Source of the DNA: Ureibacillus thermophilus
GTDB lineage: Bacteria; Bacillota; Bacilli; Bacillales_A; Planococcaceae
NCBI RefSeq assembly: GCF_004331915.1
Contig: NZ_CP036528.1
Location: 1,316,567 to 1,380,566 of the forward strand
Direction: 5' to 3'
Length of the DNA: 64,000 nt
Each line of letters starts with the position of its first letter. Position 1 is the first letter of the stretch. Of this stretch, positions 1-8,821 are shown one piece after another. A model generated the notes under the pieces. That model saw only the letters and a list, made by a program, of their open reading frames with translations, did no database searches and was not told the DNA's origin. The translations under genes and the position numbers were made by a program.

Positions 1-45
1 TCGAAGAAAGAAAAAGAAGAATTTGATTATCGAATTGGACTTTAA
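1..45 (+). CDS. ylbG: C-terminal tail of a YlbG-like (UPF0298) protein, partial
   Basis: The window opens inside a forward gene: the first 14 codons read SKKEKEEFDYRIGL and stop at TAA. The ending closely resembles the acidic/basic tail with a DYK-(I/L)-G motif that closes YlbG proteins. YlbG normally sits just upstream of rsmD in Bacillales, which fits the position here. Function in the family is unknown. Only the tail is visible, so the identification is an inference from the last residues and the neighbourhood. Confidence 0.5.
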   Translation, partial: SKKEKEEFDYRIGL

Positions 46-435
46 TTAATCGAGCGGTGGAATTAAGCGGTTCATTCGCAATACGCCGATTAAATGTTGA
101 TAGAATAAAATGGTTTCAGCATAGTAACAGGAGTGTTTTATATCCATTGGAACTGCTTCTTTGCCGATTTCTTTTAATGCTTCCTCAAATAGCTCTAGCC
201 GCTTAGATGGTTTTTCTGGTGTGTAAGGAATTCCTTCGCGGCATATGTATATCGGCATAAAATTGCTGTCGCCAACGGGTTCAAAGGCTACTGCCGGGGA
301 AGCGTACGCTTGATTTCCTTTATAAGATATAAATAAAAAGGCGTTATGGAATCTTTTTTTATTGGTGCGAATCAATTCACAAAGCTCATAAATATCTCCA
401 TAACCTTGTCCTAGTTCGACAAATTGTTGAGTCAT
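46..435 (-). CDS. conserved Bacillales protein of about 130 aa (YlbA/DUF7147-like)
   Basis: A 129-residue soluble protein without signal peptide or membrane segment. It begins MTQQFVELGQGY and contains the stretch PIYICREGIP followed by EKPSKR, and ends with LIGVLRMNRLIPPLD. As far as I can recall this matches the uncharacterised YlbA-type family (DUF7147) of Bacillus. No catalytic motif is evident and no function is proposed. It converges with the ylbG tail (stop codons directly adjacent) and is divergent from the next gene. In B. subtilis ylbA lies several genes away from ylbG and is not inverted against it, so the arrangement differs here. Confidence 0.65.
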   Translation of the reverse strand: MTQQFVELGQGYGDIYELCELIRTNKKRFHNAFLFISYKGNQAYASPAVAFEPVGDSNFMPIYICREGIPYTPEKPSKRLELFEEALKEIGKEAVPMDIKHSCYYAETILFYQHLIGVLRMNRLIPPLD

Positions 436-489
436 TTTTTTATCATCCTTTCTTTTTCATATATTAACATGGTTAAAGGTGGTTTGCCC

Positions 490-1905
490 ATGAAATATAT
501 CGTGTCTTTTTTTAGTGTGCTCGTTCTGCTGATTGGCGGCGTACTCTTTTTTCAATATCAAGTTTTTTCTAATCAAGAAGAAAGTGAATTAGAAGAGTTT
601 ACTTATAATCAAGAAATTGATGTCGTGTTAAGGGGAGATAGTTTAGATATCCGCCACCACTTAAAAAATCTACCAAATCAAACGGTTTATATCAACTGGC
701 CCGAACAAGCCCAAAACCCTGATTGTTTTATCGAAAAAGAAAATAGCTGCAAACGGTTAAGTGACGATTATTCCAAATTTGAAAAAAGCGATATTCAAAC
801 TCAATCCATATCATACATAATCCCATTACAAGGCGGATTAAAATCCAGCCAGCTGCTGAAAAATATTTTTGTTACATTAGAAAATGGAATTGTATCTCAT
901 ACAACAGTGCATGTTACAACTGACCAATCTGTGAATGGAACATGGATTACAGGATTGCCTTTAGTCGGCCAACAATCTTTATCGTTAGTCAACTATACGA
1001 TGTTTAGCGGCACTGGTCCAGTCTATGAATTGTATTATCAAGCTGGAGAGCTGTATCATCGAGAAAAAGATGACTTAATTTCGATTTATTCACCAAATCC
1101 AATTCAGGATGATTTAATGAAACAATTTGATGAAATAAAATTCATGAATGATGAACATATTGCTGTTGTACTTAACTCTAGCCTTGATTCGCAAGGAAGC
1201 CGCATTTTGTTTACGAATCAGTCAACTGTTGAAGCCATGAAGGAAGATATATTTTTAACGCAATTAAACATGAAGTATCAGTTTGAAAATGTGCCAAATT
1301 GGTTAAGAGAAGTATTAGCTTCATTTTTAACTAATAGCGAAATTGGCGGAGAGAAAGCAAAAGAAATGACAGTGACGCTAAAAAATCGGATGACGGAATC
1401 CCAACTTAAACTTTGGAATGAAAAATTGCAGGAGTTGGAAGGCAAAAAAATTGATGCAGCCACTTTAGATCAACTGTTAAGCGAAGTGTTCGGCAACCAT
1501 ACACAATATTTTGAGGCAAATGCTTCAGCGGATGGAGTCTATCCATTATTGTTTAATGATACACGGGATGTGTATGTCAATACCAACTTAGTGAAAGATG
1601 TTGAAGTCATTTTTAAAGATGGGCAAGTGCTCTATTCGGCTGATTCATTATTAAAACATCTTGGATATGAAACGAAGATTGGAGAAAATGGCTTTTATGT
1701 GGACAATGATGCAAGACAATTCCGCTTCCCGATTGACCACGGCTTTTATGTTTATAATCAAAGACGATACAATACGGTTTCTCAACCAATAAAAATCGTT
1801 TCAGGGAAGTATTACATCGAAGAGTCTTGGCTGCAAAAATTATTCCTTGTAGAAGTGGACAAAAAGAAAGACACTATTTCCATTCATACACTTGAATTAA
1901 AATAA
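490..1905 (+). CDS. membrane-anchored extracytoplasmic protein with C-terminal stalk-like domain, function unknown
   Basis: A 471-residue protein starting MKYIVSFFSVLVLLIGG, one N-terminal hydrophobic segment of about 20 residues typical of an uncleaved anchor; the rest is hydrophilic and probably outside the cell. The last 90 or so residues (VEVIFKDGQVLYSADSLL onwards) have the length and beta-rich pattern of the copper-amine-oxidase-N-like 'stalk' domain found in Firmicute surface proteins; this is a weak match by eye. ATG at 490 is preferred because AAAGGTGG lies 7 bases before it; longer in-frame starts at 424 and 469 would put extra residues before the anchor. The stop overlaps the ATG of a longer rsmD frame, suggesting co-transcription with rsmD and coaD. 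I do not recognise a characterised homologue. Confidence 0.75.
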   Translation: MKYIVSFFSVLVLLIGGVLFFQYQVFSNQEESELEEFTYNQEIDVVLRGDSLDIRHHLKNLPNQTVYINWPEQAQNPDCFIEKENSCKRLSDDYSKFEKSDIQTQSISYIIPLQGGLKSSQLLKNIFVTLENGIVSHTTVHVTTDQSVNGTWITGLPLVGQQSLSLVNYTMFSGTGPVYELYYQAGELYHREKDDLISIYSPNPIQDDLMKQFDEIKFMNDEHIAVVLNSSLDSQGSRILFTNQSTVEAMKEDIFLTQLNMKYQFENVPNWLREVLASFLTNSEIGGEKAKEMTVTLKNRMTESQLKLWNEKLQELEGKKIDAATLDQLLSEVFGNHTQYFEANASADGVYPLLFNDTRDVYVNTNLVKDVEVIFKDGQVLYSADSLLKHLGYETKIGENGFYVDNDARQFRFPIDHGFYVYNQRRYNTVSQPIKIVSGKYYIEESWLQKLFLVEVDKKKDTISIHTLELK

Positions 1906-1928
1906 TGAAAGAAAGATTGGTGAGAAAA

Positions 1929-2979
<1,051 letters not shown>

Positions 2980-2982
2980 TAG

Positions 2983-3013
2983 AAACTCGGCAGTGATGAT
3001 GCCGAGTTTTTCC
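2983..3013 (+). terminator. terminator after coaD, possibly bidirectional
   Basis: Stem AAACTCGGCA / TGCCGAGTTT with loop GTGATGA, followed by TTTTT. It lies between the convergent coaD and ylbJ genes; the reverse strand also carries a short T-run, so it may serve both. Confidence 0.88.
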
Positions 3014-3024
3014 TTTTTCAAGTT

Positions 3025-3819
3025 TTATAAAAATAAGATAAAATATAACAACGGAATGATGAATGACATCAAAATTCTTATTAAAATATATGGTTTAAGC
3101 GAAATGTTTTCGCTTTTGGCAATCACTGCCACTTGCATATGAATGCTTAAACTTTGTGTAGATAAAAAAATGGTTAAAAGCAGCGGAAGCAAAATAGGTT
3201 CACTTTCAAAAAAATTATATGAAATTTGGAGTCCATTTGTCATTTCTAAAGATGCTGCTGTCAGTAGTAGCAAATATGTATGTACGTTTGGAACAATGGT
3301 TTGGATTGTATACATCACAACTGTATAAATCGTTGTGAAAAAGATGATGGTCGAACCAACGACAAGAACTGTAGGAATGCTGTCTTTGATGCTGGAAATA
3401 AACGGGTTTTCGTTTTGTTTAGGGTTGTCTAATTGAGCCATTTGATGAGGATTAGAACGGTTATAAAAGTAATATACAAGCAAAATCATGATTGAAATGG
3501 TATGATACAATATTAAATATTGCCAACTGAAACGGGTATTGTGCAATAAGTCATGTCCAACGAATCCTAATACGAATAATGGGCTTGGACTATGACAAAT
3601 ACTTAAAAGACCGTTTGCTTCCTGTTTAGAAATTTGCTTTGTCCTTTTTAAATAAACAATCGTCGCAGCTCCCGTAGGAAATCCGCCGAGAGCGCTAATT
3701 CCATAAGTTTTTAAATATAATTTGAATTTCGATAAGGAATTGGGCTTTTCTGGTGTCAAGCGAATAAACCATTGTGTTAAAATCAAATACGGCAATAAGT
3801 ATGGGAATAAAGCTTCCAA
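3025..3819 (-). CDS. ylbJ: YlbJ-like sporulation membrane protein, 5' end apparently damaged
   Basis: Multi-pass membrane protein with the features of YlbJ, a nucleoside-recognition ('gate') domain protein of the mother cell needed for heat-resistant spores. Recognisable blocks are EALFPYLLPYLI, ALGGFPTGAATIVYL and LSTQSLSIHMQVAVIA near the end. The 264-residue frame given starts at a TTG that has no good ribosome site. In the same frame the homologous sequence continues upstream for about 36 residues (PLVYLFVCIALICLLL...) to a TGA at 3928-3930 without any ATG, GTG or TTG. An ATG at 3926-3928 sits one base out of frame, which looks like a single-base frameshift right after the start. Family members are about 400 aa, so the linker here is also short. 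Possible pseudogene or non-standard start. ylbK, usually next door, is absent. Confidence 0.65.
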   Translation of the reverse strand: MEALFPYLLPYLILTQWFIRLTPEKPNSLSKFKLYLKTYGISALGGFPTGAATIVYLKRTKQISKQEANGLLSICHSPSPLFVLGFVGHDLLHNTRFSWQYLILYHTISIMILLVYYFYNRSNPHQMAQLDNPKQNENPFISSIKDSIPTVLVVGSTIIFFTTIYTVVMYTIQTIVPNVHTYLLLLTAASLEMTNGLQISYNFFESEPILLPLLLTIFLSTQSLSIHMQVAVIAKSENISLKPYILIRILMSFIIPLLYFILFL

Positions 3820-4046
3820 GAAAAGTTTGAGTCCAAGATCGGCCCCTTTGTGTGCAATTCCTGGAAAGAGTAATAATAAACAAATCAGTGCGATACATAC
3901 GAAAAGGTATACTAGTGGAATAAGCCATCAACTCTTTTCAACTAATGTTTTTCTATGATTCACAATGATTGAAGTGCTAAACTAATATATGCATGTTTGA
4001 TTTTATTTATTTAGCTTTTTTGGCTGAACTAGGGGTGATTTAACCT

Positions 4047-5099
4047 TTGAAGCGTTTACTATTGATGATATTGATGATGCTGGGGACATTTTTTTTATTT
4101 TTTTATCAGTTGGATTACTATATTATGAAACCTGGAAGCGCCTATGATGTAAGCAAGTTTGTTACTGTGGAAAATGGGGATTTGGACGATGAAGGGACAT
4201 TTAGTTTAATGACCGTTGCCATGAGCCAAGCCACTCCTTTAACGTATCTGATTGCAAAATTTAGCGAGCATGAAGAGCTTATGAAGAAGGAAGATATTCA
4301 TCAAAAGGAAGAAGATGAACAGGAGTATAATATTCGCCAGTTGAAGCTGATGAAGGATTCACAATTTAATGCCATTTATGTTGCTTATAATAAGGCAGGG
4401 CTTCCTTATACGGTTGATTACAACGGCATCACCGTTTTAAATGTTTTAGCCGGCGGGGCAAGTGACGGAATATTGGAGCCGGGAGATAGAATTGAAGAAA
4501 TCGATGGAACCGTCATTAAAAAAGCAGAGGATTTAGTGCATGTGCTAGAAACAAAAAAAGAGGATGATGTAGTTCAATTAGTAATTCAAAGGGATGAAAA
4601 ATTGTTGGACCGCACCATGACATTGAAGGAAATCCCTGATAGCGGTGGGAAAATTGGTTTAGGTATTACATACGCTGAAAATAAAACGATTCAAACGGAT
4701 CCAAAAATCAAAATTAACTCGAAAGATATCGGCGGTCCATCAGCGGGACTCATGTTTACCCTCGAAATTCTCAACCAGCTTTTGGATGAAGATATAACAA
4801 AAGGATATTTAGTGGCAGGCACCGGTGAAATGCATGAAGACGGCACAGTCGGCCGAATCGGGGGCATTGAAAAGAAAGTGGTGGCTGCCCATAGGGATGG
4901 AATGGAAATTTTCTTTGCACCTGATGATGAAATTTCAGAAGAAGTCAAAAAGAAAAATCCTGAAATCCTCTCCAATTATGAAGCAGCCGTGAAAACGGCG
5001 AACAAAATAAATACCGACATGAAAATCGTGCCGGTAAAAACAATTGATGATGCGTTAAATTATTTAAAGAATTTACCTGAAAAAGAAAAAACTTCATAA
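4047..5099 (+). CDS. ylbL: membrane-anchored PDZ/Lon-type serine protease (YlbL/SepM family)
   Basis: Extracytoplasmic serine protease of the S16-like family that includes streptococcal SepM (pheromone processing) and Bacillus YlbL (linked to cleavage of a DNA-damage division inhibitor). The 350-residue protein has one N-terminal membrane segment (residues 2-22), a PDZ domain at about 125-205 with GGASDGILEPGDRIEEIDG, and a Lon-like proteolytic domain to the end. The catalytic serine is in GGPSAGLMF (Ser232) and the lysine in GGIEKKVVAA (Lys277). Starts with TTG at 4047 behind AGGGGTGATT (4031-4040). Its 3' end overlaps the convergent tmcAL by a few bases. Confidence 0.92.
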   Translation: MKRLLLMILMMLGTFFLFFYQLDYYIMKPGSAYDVSKFVTVENGDLDDEGTFSLMTVAMSQATPLTYLIAKFSEHEELMKKEDIHQKEEDEQEYNIRQLKLMKDSQFNAIYVAYNKAGLPYTVDYNGITVLNVLAGGASDGILEPGDRIEEIDGTVIKKAEDLVHVLETKKEDDVVQLVIQRDEKLLDRTMTLKEIPDSGGKIGLGITYAENKTIQTDPKIKINSKDIGGPSAGLMFTLEILNQLLDEDITKGYLVAGTGEMHEDGTVGRIGGIEKKVVAAHRDGMEIFFAPDDEISEEVKKKNPEILSNYEAAVKTANKINTDMKIVPVKTIDDALNYLKNLPEKEKTS

Positions 5100-6302
5100 T
5101 CGAATTGGCGGAGTTTGATAATCTCCGTCAATTTTTTTATTTGAATAATATTCAACCCCTAAAGCATATATCTCGGATGCGCGTATATCGATTTGCAGCA
5201 TCGAATCTTTCGCTTGGGCAACTCGGCTGATTAGAGGCAATTCAAATTGCTTTTTGTGTTCTGATAAATAAGCTTGCCCTTTCTTTGTCATTCCTAGCAA
5301 ACGAATATAGGAAGGCGTTTTGAATTGATGCAATTCTTCTTTCGTAATGCCGGTGAAGATGTGGGTAAGCATTCTTTGCAGCCTTGTCCATGTATATCGT
5401 TTTGATTTAATGCCGGACATAAATTGTGAAAAATTTTCGCTCTGTTTGGCATGTTTTATAAGGGCATATTCTATTCCTTCTGAAACGTCGGCAAAGGCTG
5501 TTAAGCTTTCTGGACGGTAGCGCATAATGGCATATCTTAAAAGCGGCCAAAATGCTTCCCAATCCACAAAATGCTTATACTGCTGTTGCCATTCTGCCAG
5601 CTCATTGAATGTGGATTGTGGAACATAAGCAGAAATTGCATGAATAGTTCCCTTTTGAAAGAGTTCTCTCCTTATGCCTGTTGCACTGGCTATGGATGAA
5701 GCCTTGTTGACGGAATCGTGATAATTGGCTTGGACTCGTTGAATGGTCACTGGCTGAATGGATAAGTTGTATTTTTTTGCGGCAGCTATATAGTGATAGC
5801 CGAGAATATTATTCGGCTTGGATAAGTCGATATAGGTTTGATGTTTTTTTTGTTTTAAATGTTCGTATGCATAATACAAACTTTGCGGATAACTGATTCC
5901 GGTTGAGACAAACTTTTTTATAAGGCCATTATATTCTTCAAAATGCTCTTCAATTAAGTTGAAAGTATTAAGAAAAGGCTCAATTTTCCCTTCTTCGCTG
6001 CCAAAAGCGAAGACGTCGCATTTCAGCGAATCAAGTAGAAAAATCGCCCCTTCTGCAAACATAGGAGCATTGGCTGTGCTGAAAACATAGGGCAATTCAA
6101 CAACAAGATCCACGCCGTTTGCTAAAGCCATTTTTGTCCGATGCCATTTGGAAACGAGGGCCGGTTCTCCCCTTTGGAGAAAGGGGCCGCTCATCACCGC
6201 GATAACAACATCTGCGTTTGTAATGCTTTTTGACTGGGTAACATGATAATAATGTCCATTATGGAATGGATTATATTCCACAACGATTCCGACTGCTTTC
6301 AT
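5094..6302 (-). CDS. tmcAL: tRNA(Met) cytidine acetate ligase TmcAL (YlbM)
   Basis: Makes N4-acetylcytidine at the wobble position C34 of elongator tRNA-Met, using acetate and ATP through an acetyl-adenylate rather than acetyl-CoA. The 402-residue protein (usual length about 400) begins MKAVGIVVEYNPFHNGH; residues 10-20 form the nucleotidyltransferase-like ATP-binding motif with His14 and His17, and VVIAVMSGPFLQRGEPAL follows as in the family. Starts with ATG at 6302 on the reverse strand, convergent with ylbL and divergent from the ylbN-rpmF operon. Confidence 0.95.
   Translation of the reverse strand: MKAVGIVVEYNPFHNGHYYHVTQSKSITNADVVIAVMSGPFLQRGEPALVSKWHRTKMALANGVDLVVELPYVFSTANAPMFAEGAIFLLDSLKCDVFAFGSEEGKIEPFLNTFNLIEEHFEEYNGLIKKFVSTGISYPQSLYYAYEHLKQKKHQTYIDLSKPNNILGYHYIAAAKKYNLSIQPVTIQRVQANYHDSVNKASSIASATGIRRELFQKGTIHAISAYVPQSTFNELAEWQQQYKHFVDWEAFWPLLRYAIMRYRPESLTAFADVSEGIEYALIKHAKQSENFSQFMSGIKSKRYTWTRLQRMLTHIFTGITKEELHQFKTPSYIRLLGMTKKGQAYLSEHKKQFELPLISRVAQAKDSMLQIDIRASEIYALGVEYYSNKKIDGDYQTPPIRL
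5103..5137 (+). terminator. terminator of the ylbL gene, lying inside the 3' end of tmcAL
   Basis: Stem AATTGGCGGAG / CTCCGTCAATT (one G-T pair) with a 9-base loop, then a run of seven T. It begins four bases after the ylbL stop and therefore lies within the last codons of the convergent tmcAL gene. Confidence 0.82.
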
Positions 6303-6387
6303 TGTATGCCCCTTTCCAAATATTTCAGTTCTTCATAAGTTTATACTGAATTATAGTATCGTTTTTGTAAAGTGACAAGGAAATATC

Positions 6388-6416
6388 TTGACATCTAATT
6401 TATCACATTATATAAT
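6388..6416 (+). promoter_or_regulatory. sigma-A promoter of ylbN-rpmF
   Basis: Perfect consensus: TTGACA at 6388-6393, 17-base spacer, TATAAT at 6411-6416, 30 bases before the first start codon. Expected to give strong vegetative expression, fitting a ribosomal-protein operon. Confidence 0.92.
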
Positions 6417-6445
6417 CATCATTGTTGTCTTGGGGTGATTCGTGA

Positions 6446-6973
6446 ATGAAATGGTCTATTCATCAACTATCTAAGTATCGCCATACTGGCATGCCGATTG
6501 ATACAGTTGTCGAGTTGGATGACGTGAAAAAGCGAAATAGTGATATTCGCGAGATTTCACCCGTTCATATAAAAGGTCACTGTACTATCGGAAATTCACA
6601 AATGACTTGTCATTTAAACTTAACAGCGACCTTAACTCTTCCATGTGCTCGCACGTGGGAAAATGTTGAATTTCCTATTGAAGTGGATACGGTTGAAGTC
6701 TTCAATTGGGCTGATCCGGAACTTCGTGGGAATGATGATGAGGATATCCATTACACAGATGGAGAAGTCATCGATTTAACACCAGTCTTAGAAGAATTGA
6801 TCCTCCTTGAGATACCGATGCAAGTATTCAAAGAAGGTACTGAAGGTACAATAAAAGGTGGAAAAGACTGGAGTTATTATACAGATGAAGAATTAAGTCA
6901 ACAAAATGACGAACCAAAAGTGGATCCAAGACTTGCTGGATTAGCCAAGTTTTTTGATCAAAAAGATGAATAA
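6446..6973 (+). CDS. ylbN: DUF177 (YceD/YlbN) family protein
   Basis: A 175-residue acidic soluble protein of the DUF177 family, which is almost always encoded directly before rpmF and is linked to 23S rRNA accumulation in other organisms and plants; the molecular role is not settled. The family signature is visible as MTCHLNLTATLTLPCARTWE and the acidic C-terminal half contains IDLTPVLEELILLEIPM. ATG at 6446 lies behind GGGGTGATT (6431-6439). rpmF follows 21 bases later in one transcription unit. Confidence 0.93.
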   Translation: MKWSIHQLSKYRHTGMPIDTVVELDDVKKRNSDIREISPVHIKGHCTIGNSQMTCHLNLTATLTLPCARTWENVEFPIEVDTVEVFNWADPELRGNDDEDIHYTDGEVIDLTPVLEELILLEIPMQVFKEGTEGTIKGGKDWSYYTDEELSQQNDEPKVDPRLAGLAKFFDQKDE

Positions 6974-6994
6974 ACCTACAAGGAGGTGCCAATC

Positions 6995-7168
6995 ATGGCT
7001 GTACCATTTAGAAGAACTTCTAAAACTGCAAAAAGAAAACGCCGTACTCATTTCAAATTATCAGTACCTGGTATGGTAAATTGCCCAAATTGCGGTGAAC
7101 CAACTTTATCTCACCATGTTTGCAAATCTTGCGGACATTACAAAGGTAAAGAAGTAGTAAGCAAATAA
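6995..7168 (+). CDS. rpmF: 50S ribosomal protein L32
   Basis: Small 57-residue large-subunit ribosomal protein starting [17 protein letters not shown]. It is the zinc-binding form, with four cysteines in two CxxC pairs (Cys30, Cys33, Cys43, Cys46). The start at ATG 6995 is set by the strong AGGAGGTG at 6981-6988 and the invariant family N-terminus; an upstream in-frame ATG would add three residues. A terminator follows. Confidence 0.98.
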   Translation: MAVPFRRTSKTAKRKRRTHFKLSVPGMVNCPNCGEPTLSHHVCKSCGHYKGKEVVSK

Positions 7169-7196
7169 TAAAGCGTATATCGTTTACGCTCTGACC

Positions 7197-7244
7197 AAAA
7201 AGACTATTAGAGTGACCATGGCTCTCTAATAGTCTTTTTGTGCT
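7197..7244 (+). terminator. terminator of ylbN-rpmF
   Basis: Sixteen-base stem AAAAAGACTATTAGAG / CTCTAATAGTCTTTTT with an 11-base loop. The A-rich 5' arm and T-rich 3' arm make it a strong terminator that could work in both directions. Confidence 0.92.
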
Positions 7245-7275
7245 TTTTTCACAAAAAAATGGTCATAACCAATTC

Positions 7276-7304
7276 TTGTCATCCGGGTATTCGTCTATTA
7301 CTAT
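7276..7304 (+). promoter_or_regulatory. sigma-A-type promoter of the crotonase-family gene
   Basis: TTGTCA (7276-7281), 17-base spacer, TACTAT (7299-7304), about 54 bases before the start codon and just after the rpmF terminator, so the gene is probably transcribed independently. Confidence 0.7.
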
Positions 7305-7357
7305 GAAAACATATGGCAAACTATTGAAATCACTGTTTAAAAAGGGGATGTTGTTCA

Positions 7358-8128
7358 TTGTCTTACAAAATTGACCTAAAAGAGGGTATTCTTACGTTTA
7401 CCATTGACAGGGAAGAAAAAAGAAACGCAGTAAATGATGAGGTTATGGATGGGCTAAAAAAAGTCATTAAACATATTAAAGAAAATAAAGATGTGCGTTT
7501 CTTAGTCATTACCGGCGCCGGGGAGAAAGCTTTTTGTTCCGGCGGTGATTTATCAGAATTTCATAGTTTAAAAACGGCTGAAGAAGCTTTCGGAATGCTC
7601 AGCAAAATGGGGAATATTTTATATGAACTTGCCACACTGCATGTTCCTACCATTGCCCTCATTAATGGGACAGCCGTTGGTGGAGGCTGCGAAATTGCTA
7701 CAGCCTGCGATTTCCGATTGGTGGCTAGACATGCCAAATGCGGCTTCATTCAAGGTACATTAGCCATCACGACTGGATGGGGAGGAGGAACCTATTTATT
7801 TGAACGGGGATTGCGACATGACCGCGCATTAAAAATGTTGATTGATGCAAAACCATATGATGCGCAAACATTATATGATATCGGATGGGCGATGAGAGTC
7901 TTTGACGGTCCAAAAGAAGAAGCTTTAGAAGCCTTTATTGAAGATATGAAAAAAGTGCATCCATCTGTCCATCATGCTTATAAAGAAATTGAACTCCGCA
8001 AATGGAGAGAGCGGAATGTGTATGGACGCGTAATGGAAGAAATCAGACTTTGCGCGAAGCTTTGGGAAAGCGAGGAACATGAAAAAGCCGTAGAGCGATT
8101 CTTGTCAAAATCGAGCAGCCAAAAATAA
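7358..8128 (+). CDS. enoyl-CoA hydratase/isomerase (crotonase) family protein
   Basis: A 256-residue cytoplasmic crotonase-fold protein. The two oxyanion-hole segments are visible: AFCSGGDLSEF (58-68) and NGTAVGGGCEIATACDF (103-119). The position that carries the first catalytic glutamate in true enoyl-CoA hydratases (segment GFIQGTLAITTGWGGG, 129-144) appears to hold Thr instead, so the reaction may not be hydration; a decarboxylase, isomerase or other crotonase chemistry is possible. Starts with TTG at 7358 behind AAAAGGGG. Flanked by its own promoter and terminator. Substrate unknown. Confidence 0.85.
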   Translation: MSYKIDLKEGILTFTIDREEKRNAVNDEVMDGLKKVIKHIKENKDVRFLVITGAGEKAFCSGGDLSEFHSLKTAEEAFGMLSKMGNILYELATLHVPTIALINGTAVGGGCEIATACDFRLVARHAKCGFIQGTLAITTGWGGGTYLFERGLRHDRALKMLIDAKPYDAQTLYDIGWAMRVFDGPKEEALEAFIEDMKKVHPSVHHAYKEIELRKWRERNVYGRVMEEIRLCAKLWESEEHEKAVERFLSKSSSQK

Positions 8129-8164
8129 AAGCTAGATGATTTGGAGCATAGATTCATTTTTTTG

Positions 8165-8212
8165 AAATAGGTTGCGACAAATTTTTTCTATGTCGTAACC
8201 TATTTTTTCTAT
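8165..8212 (+). terminator. terminator after the crotonase-family gene
   Basis: Fifteen-base perfect stem AAATAGGTTGCGACA (8165-8179) / TGTCGTAACCTATTT (8191-8205) with an 11-base loop and a T-run. Confidence 0.9.
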
Positions 8213-8276
8213 ATTCTTTAATTCTATTTATTCTCTTTTTGCATATAGTAGAGTAAAAAAATGAGAGGAGATAGGT

Positions 8277-8672
8277 ATGGAAGGGAAAAGAAGAAAAGAT
8301 CAATGGACCCCTGAAGATGATGAAAAATTAGCAGAAATTGTGATTACAGCTGTACAAAACGGTAGAACTCAATTAGAAGCATTTGCAGAGGCTGCAGAAG
8401 TGCTGGGACGAACAAAGCAGGCTTGCGGTTTCCGCTGGAATAAAACATTAAGACAACAATATGGCCAAATGTTAAATAGCGTTAGAAAACGGCCAAAGCA
8501 ATTAATGAGAAGCCATTTAAAACTTGCATTAAATAGTTTTGATGAATTGACGGAAGCGTATAATGAGCTGGAACTGAAGTATCGGGAGCTTCAAACCGAG
8601 CACGATAAAGTATTAAAATGGCTTCAACAAGGAGCGGTTTTTATTGAACAGCAGCAAAAGCAACAGCAGTAA
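8277..8672 (+). CDS. rsfA: RsfA-family sporulation transcription regulator (Myb/SANT-like)
   Basis: A 131-residue protein with an N-terminal Myb/SANT-like DNA-binding domain (RKDQWTPEDDEKLAEIV, then CGFRWNKTLRQQY; residues about 5-60) and a C-terminal coiled coil ending in a glutamine-rich tail. This is the layout of RsfA/YlbO, the forespore regulator that tunes sigma-F-dependent genes. The position between rpmF and panE matches ylbO. ATG at 8277 follows GAGAGGAGATAGG. I could not find a convincing sigma-F promoter upstream. Confidence 0.88.
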   Translation: MEGKRRKDQWTPEDDEKLAEIVITAVQNGRTQLEAFAEAAEVLGRTKQACGFRWNKTLRQQYGQMLNSVRKRPKQLMRSHLKLALNSFDELTEAYNELELKYRELQTEHDKVLKWLQQGAVFIEQQQKQQQ

Positions 8673-8744
8673 TAAACGGTTCCCGTTCTTCTTGATGATT
8701 CAGCGAAAAATATCGAAAACTTCAAAAATTTCCAGTATAATATG

Positions 8745-8781
8745 AAAAAAGGGTGTGACACTCTATCAGTCACACCTTTTT
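8745..8781 (+). terminator. terminator after rsfA
   Basis: Stem AAAAAGGGTGTGA / TCACACCTTTTT with one bulged G and a short loop, followed by a T-run interrupted by C. It lies between rsfA and panE. Confidence 0.85.
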
Positions 8782-8821
8782 CTTGTTCGAGTTTAGTTCA
8801 TCAGGAAAAGAGGTAGCGGAT

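Noticed and set aside
3722-3958. 78-codon forward ORF opposite ylbJ
   Set aside because: Lies opposite the conserved N-terminal ylbJ sequence and has no ribosome site or homology.
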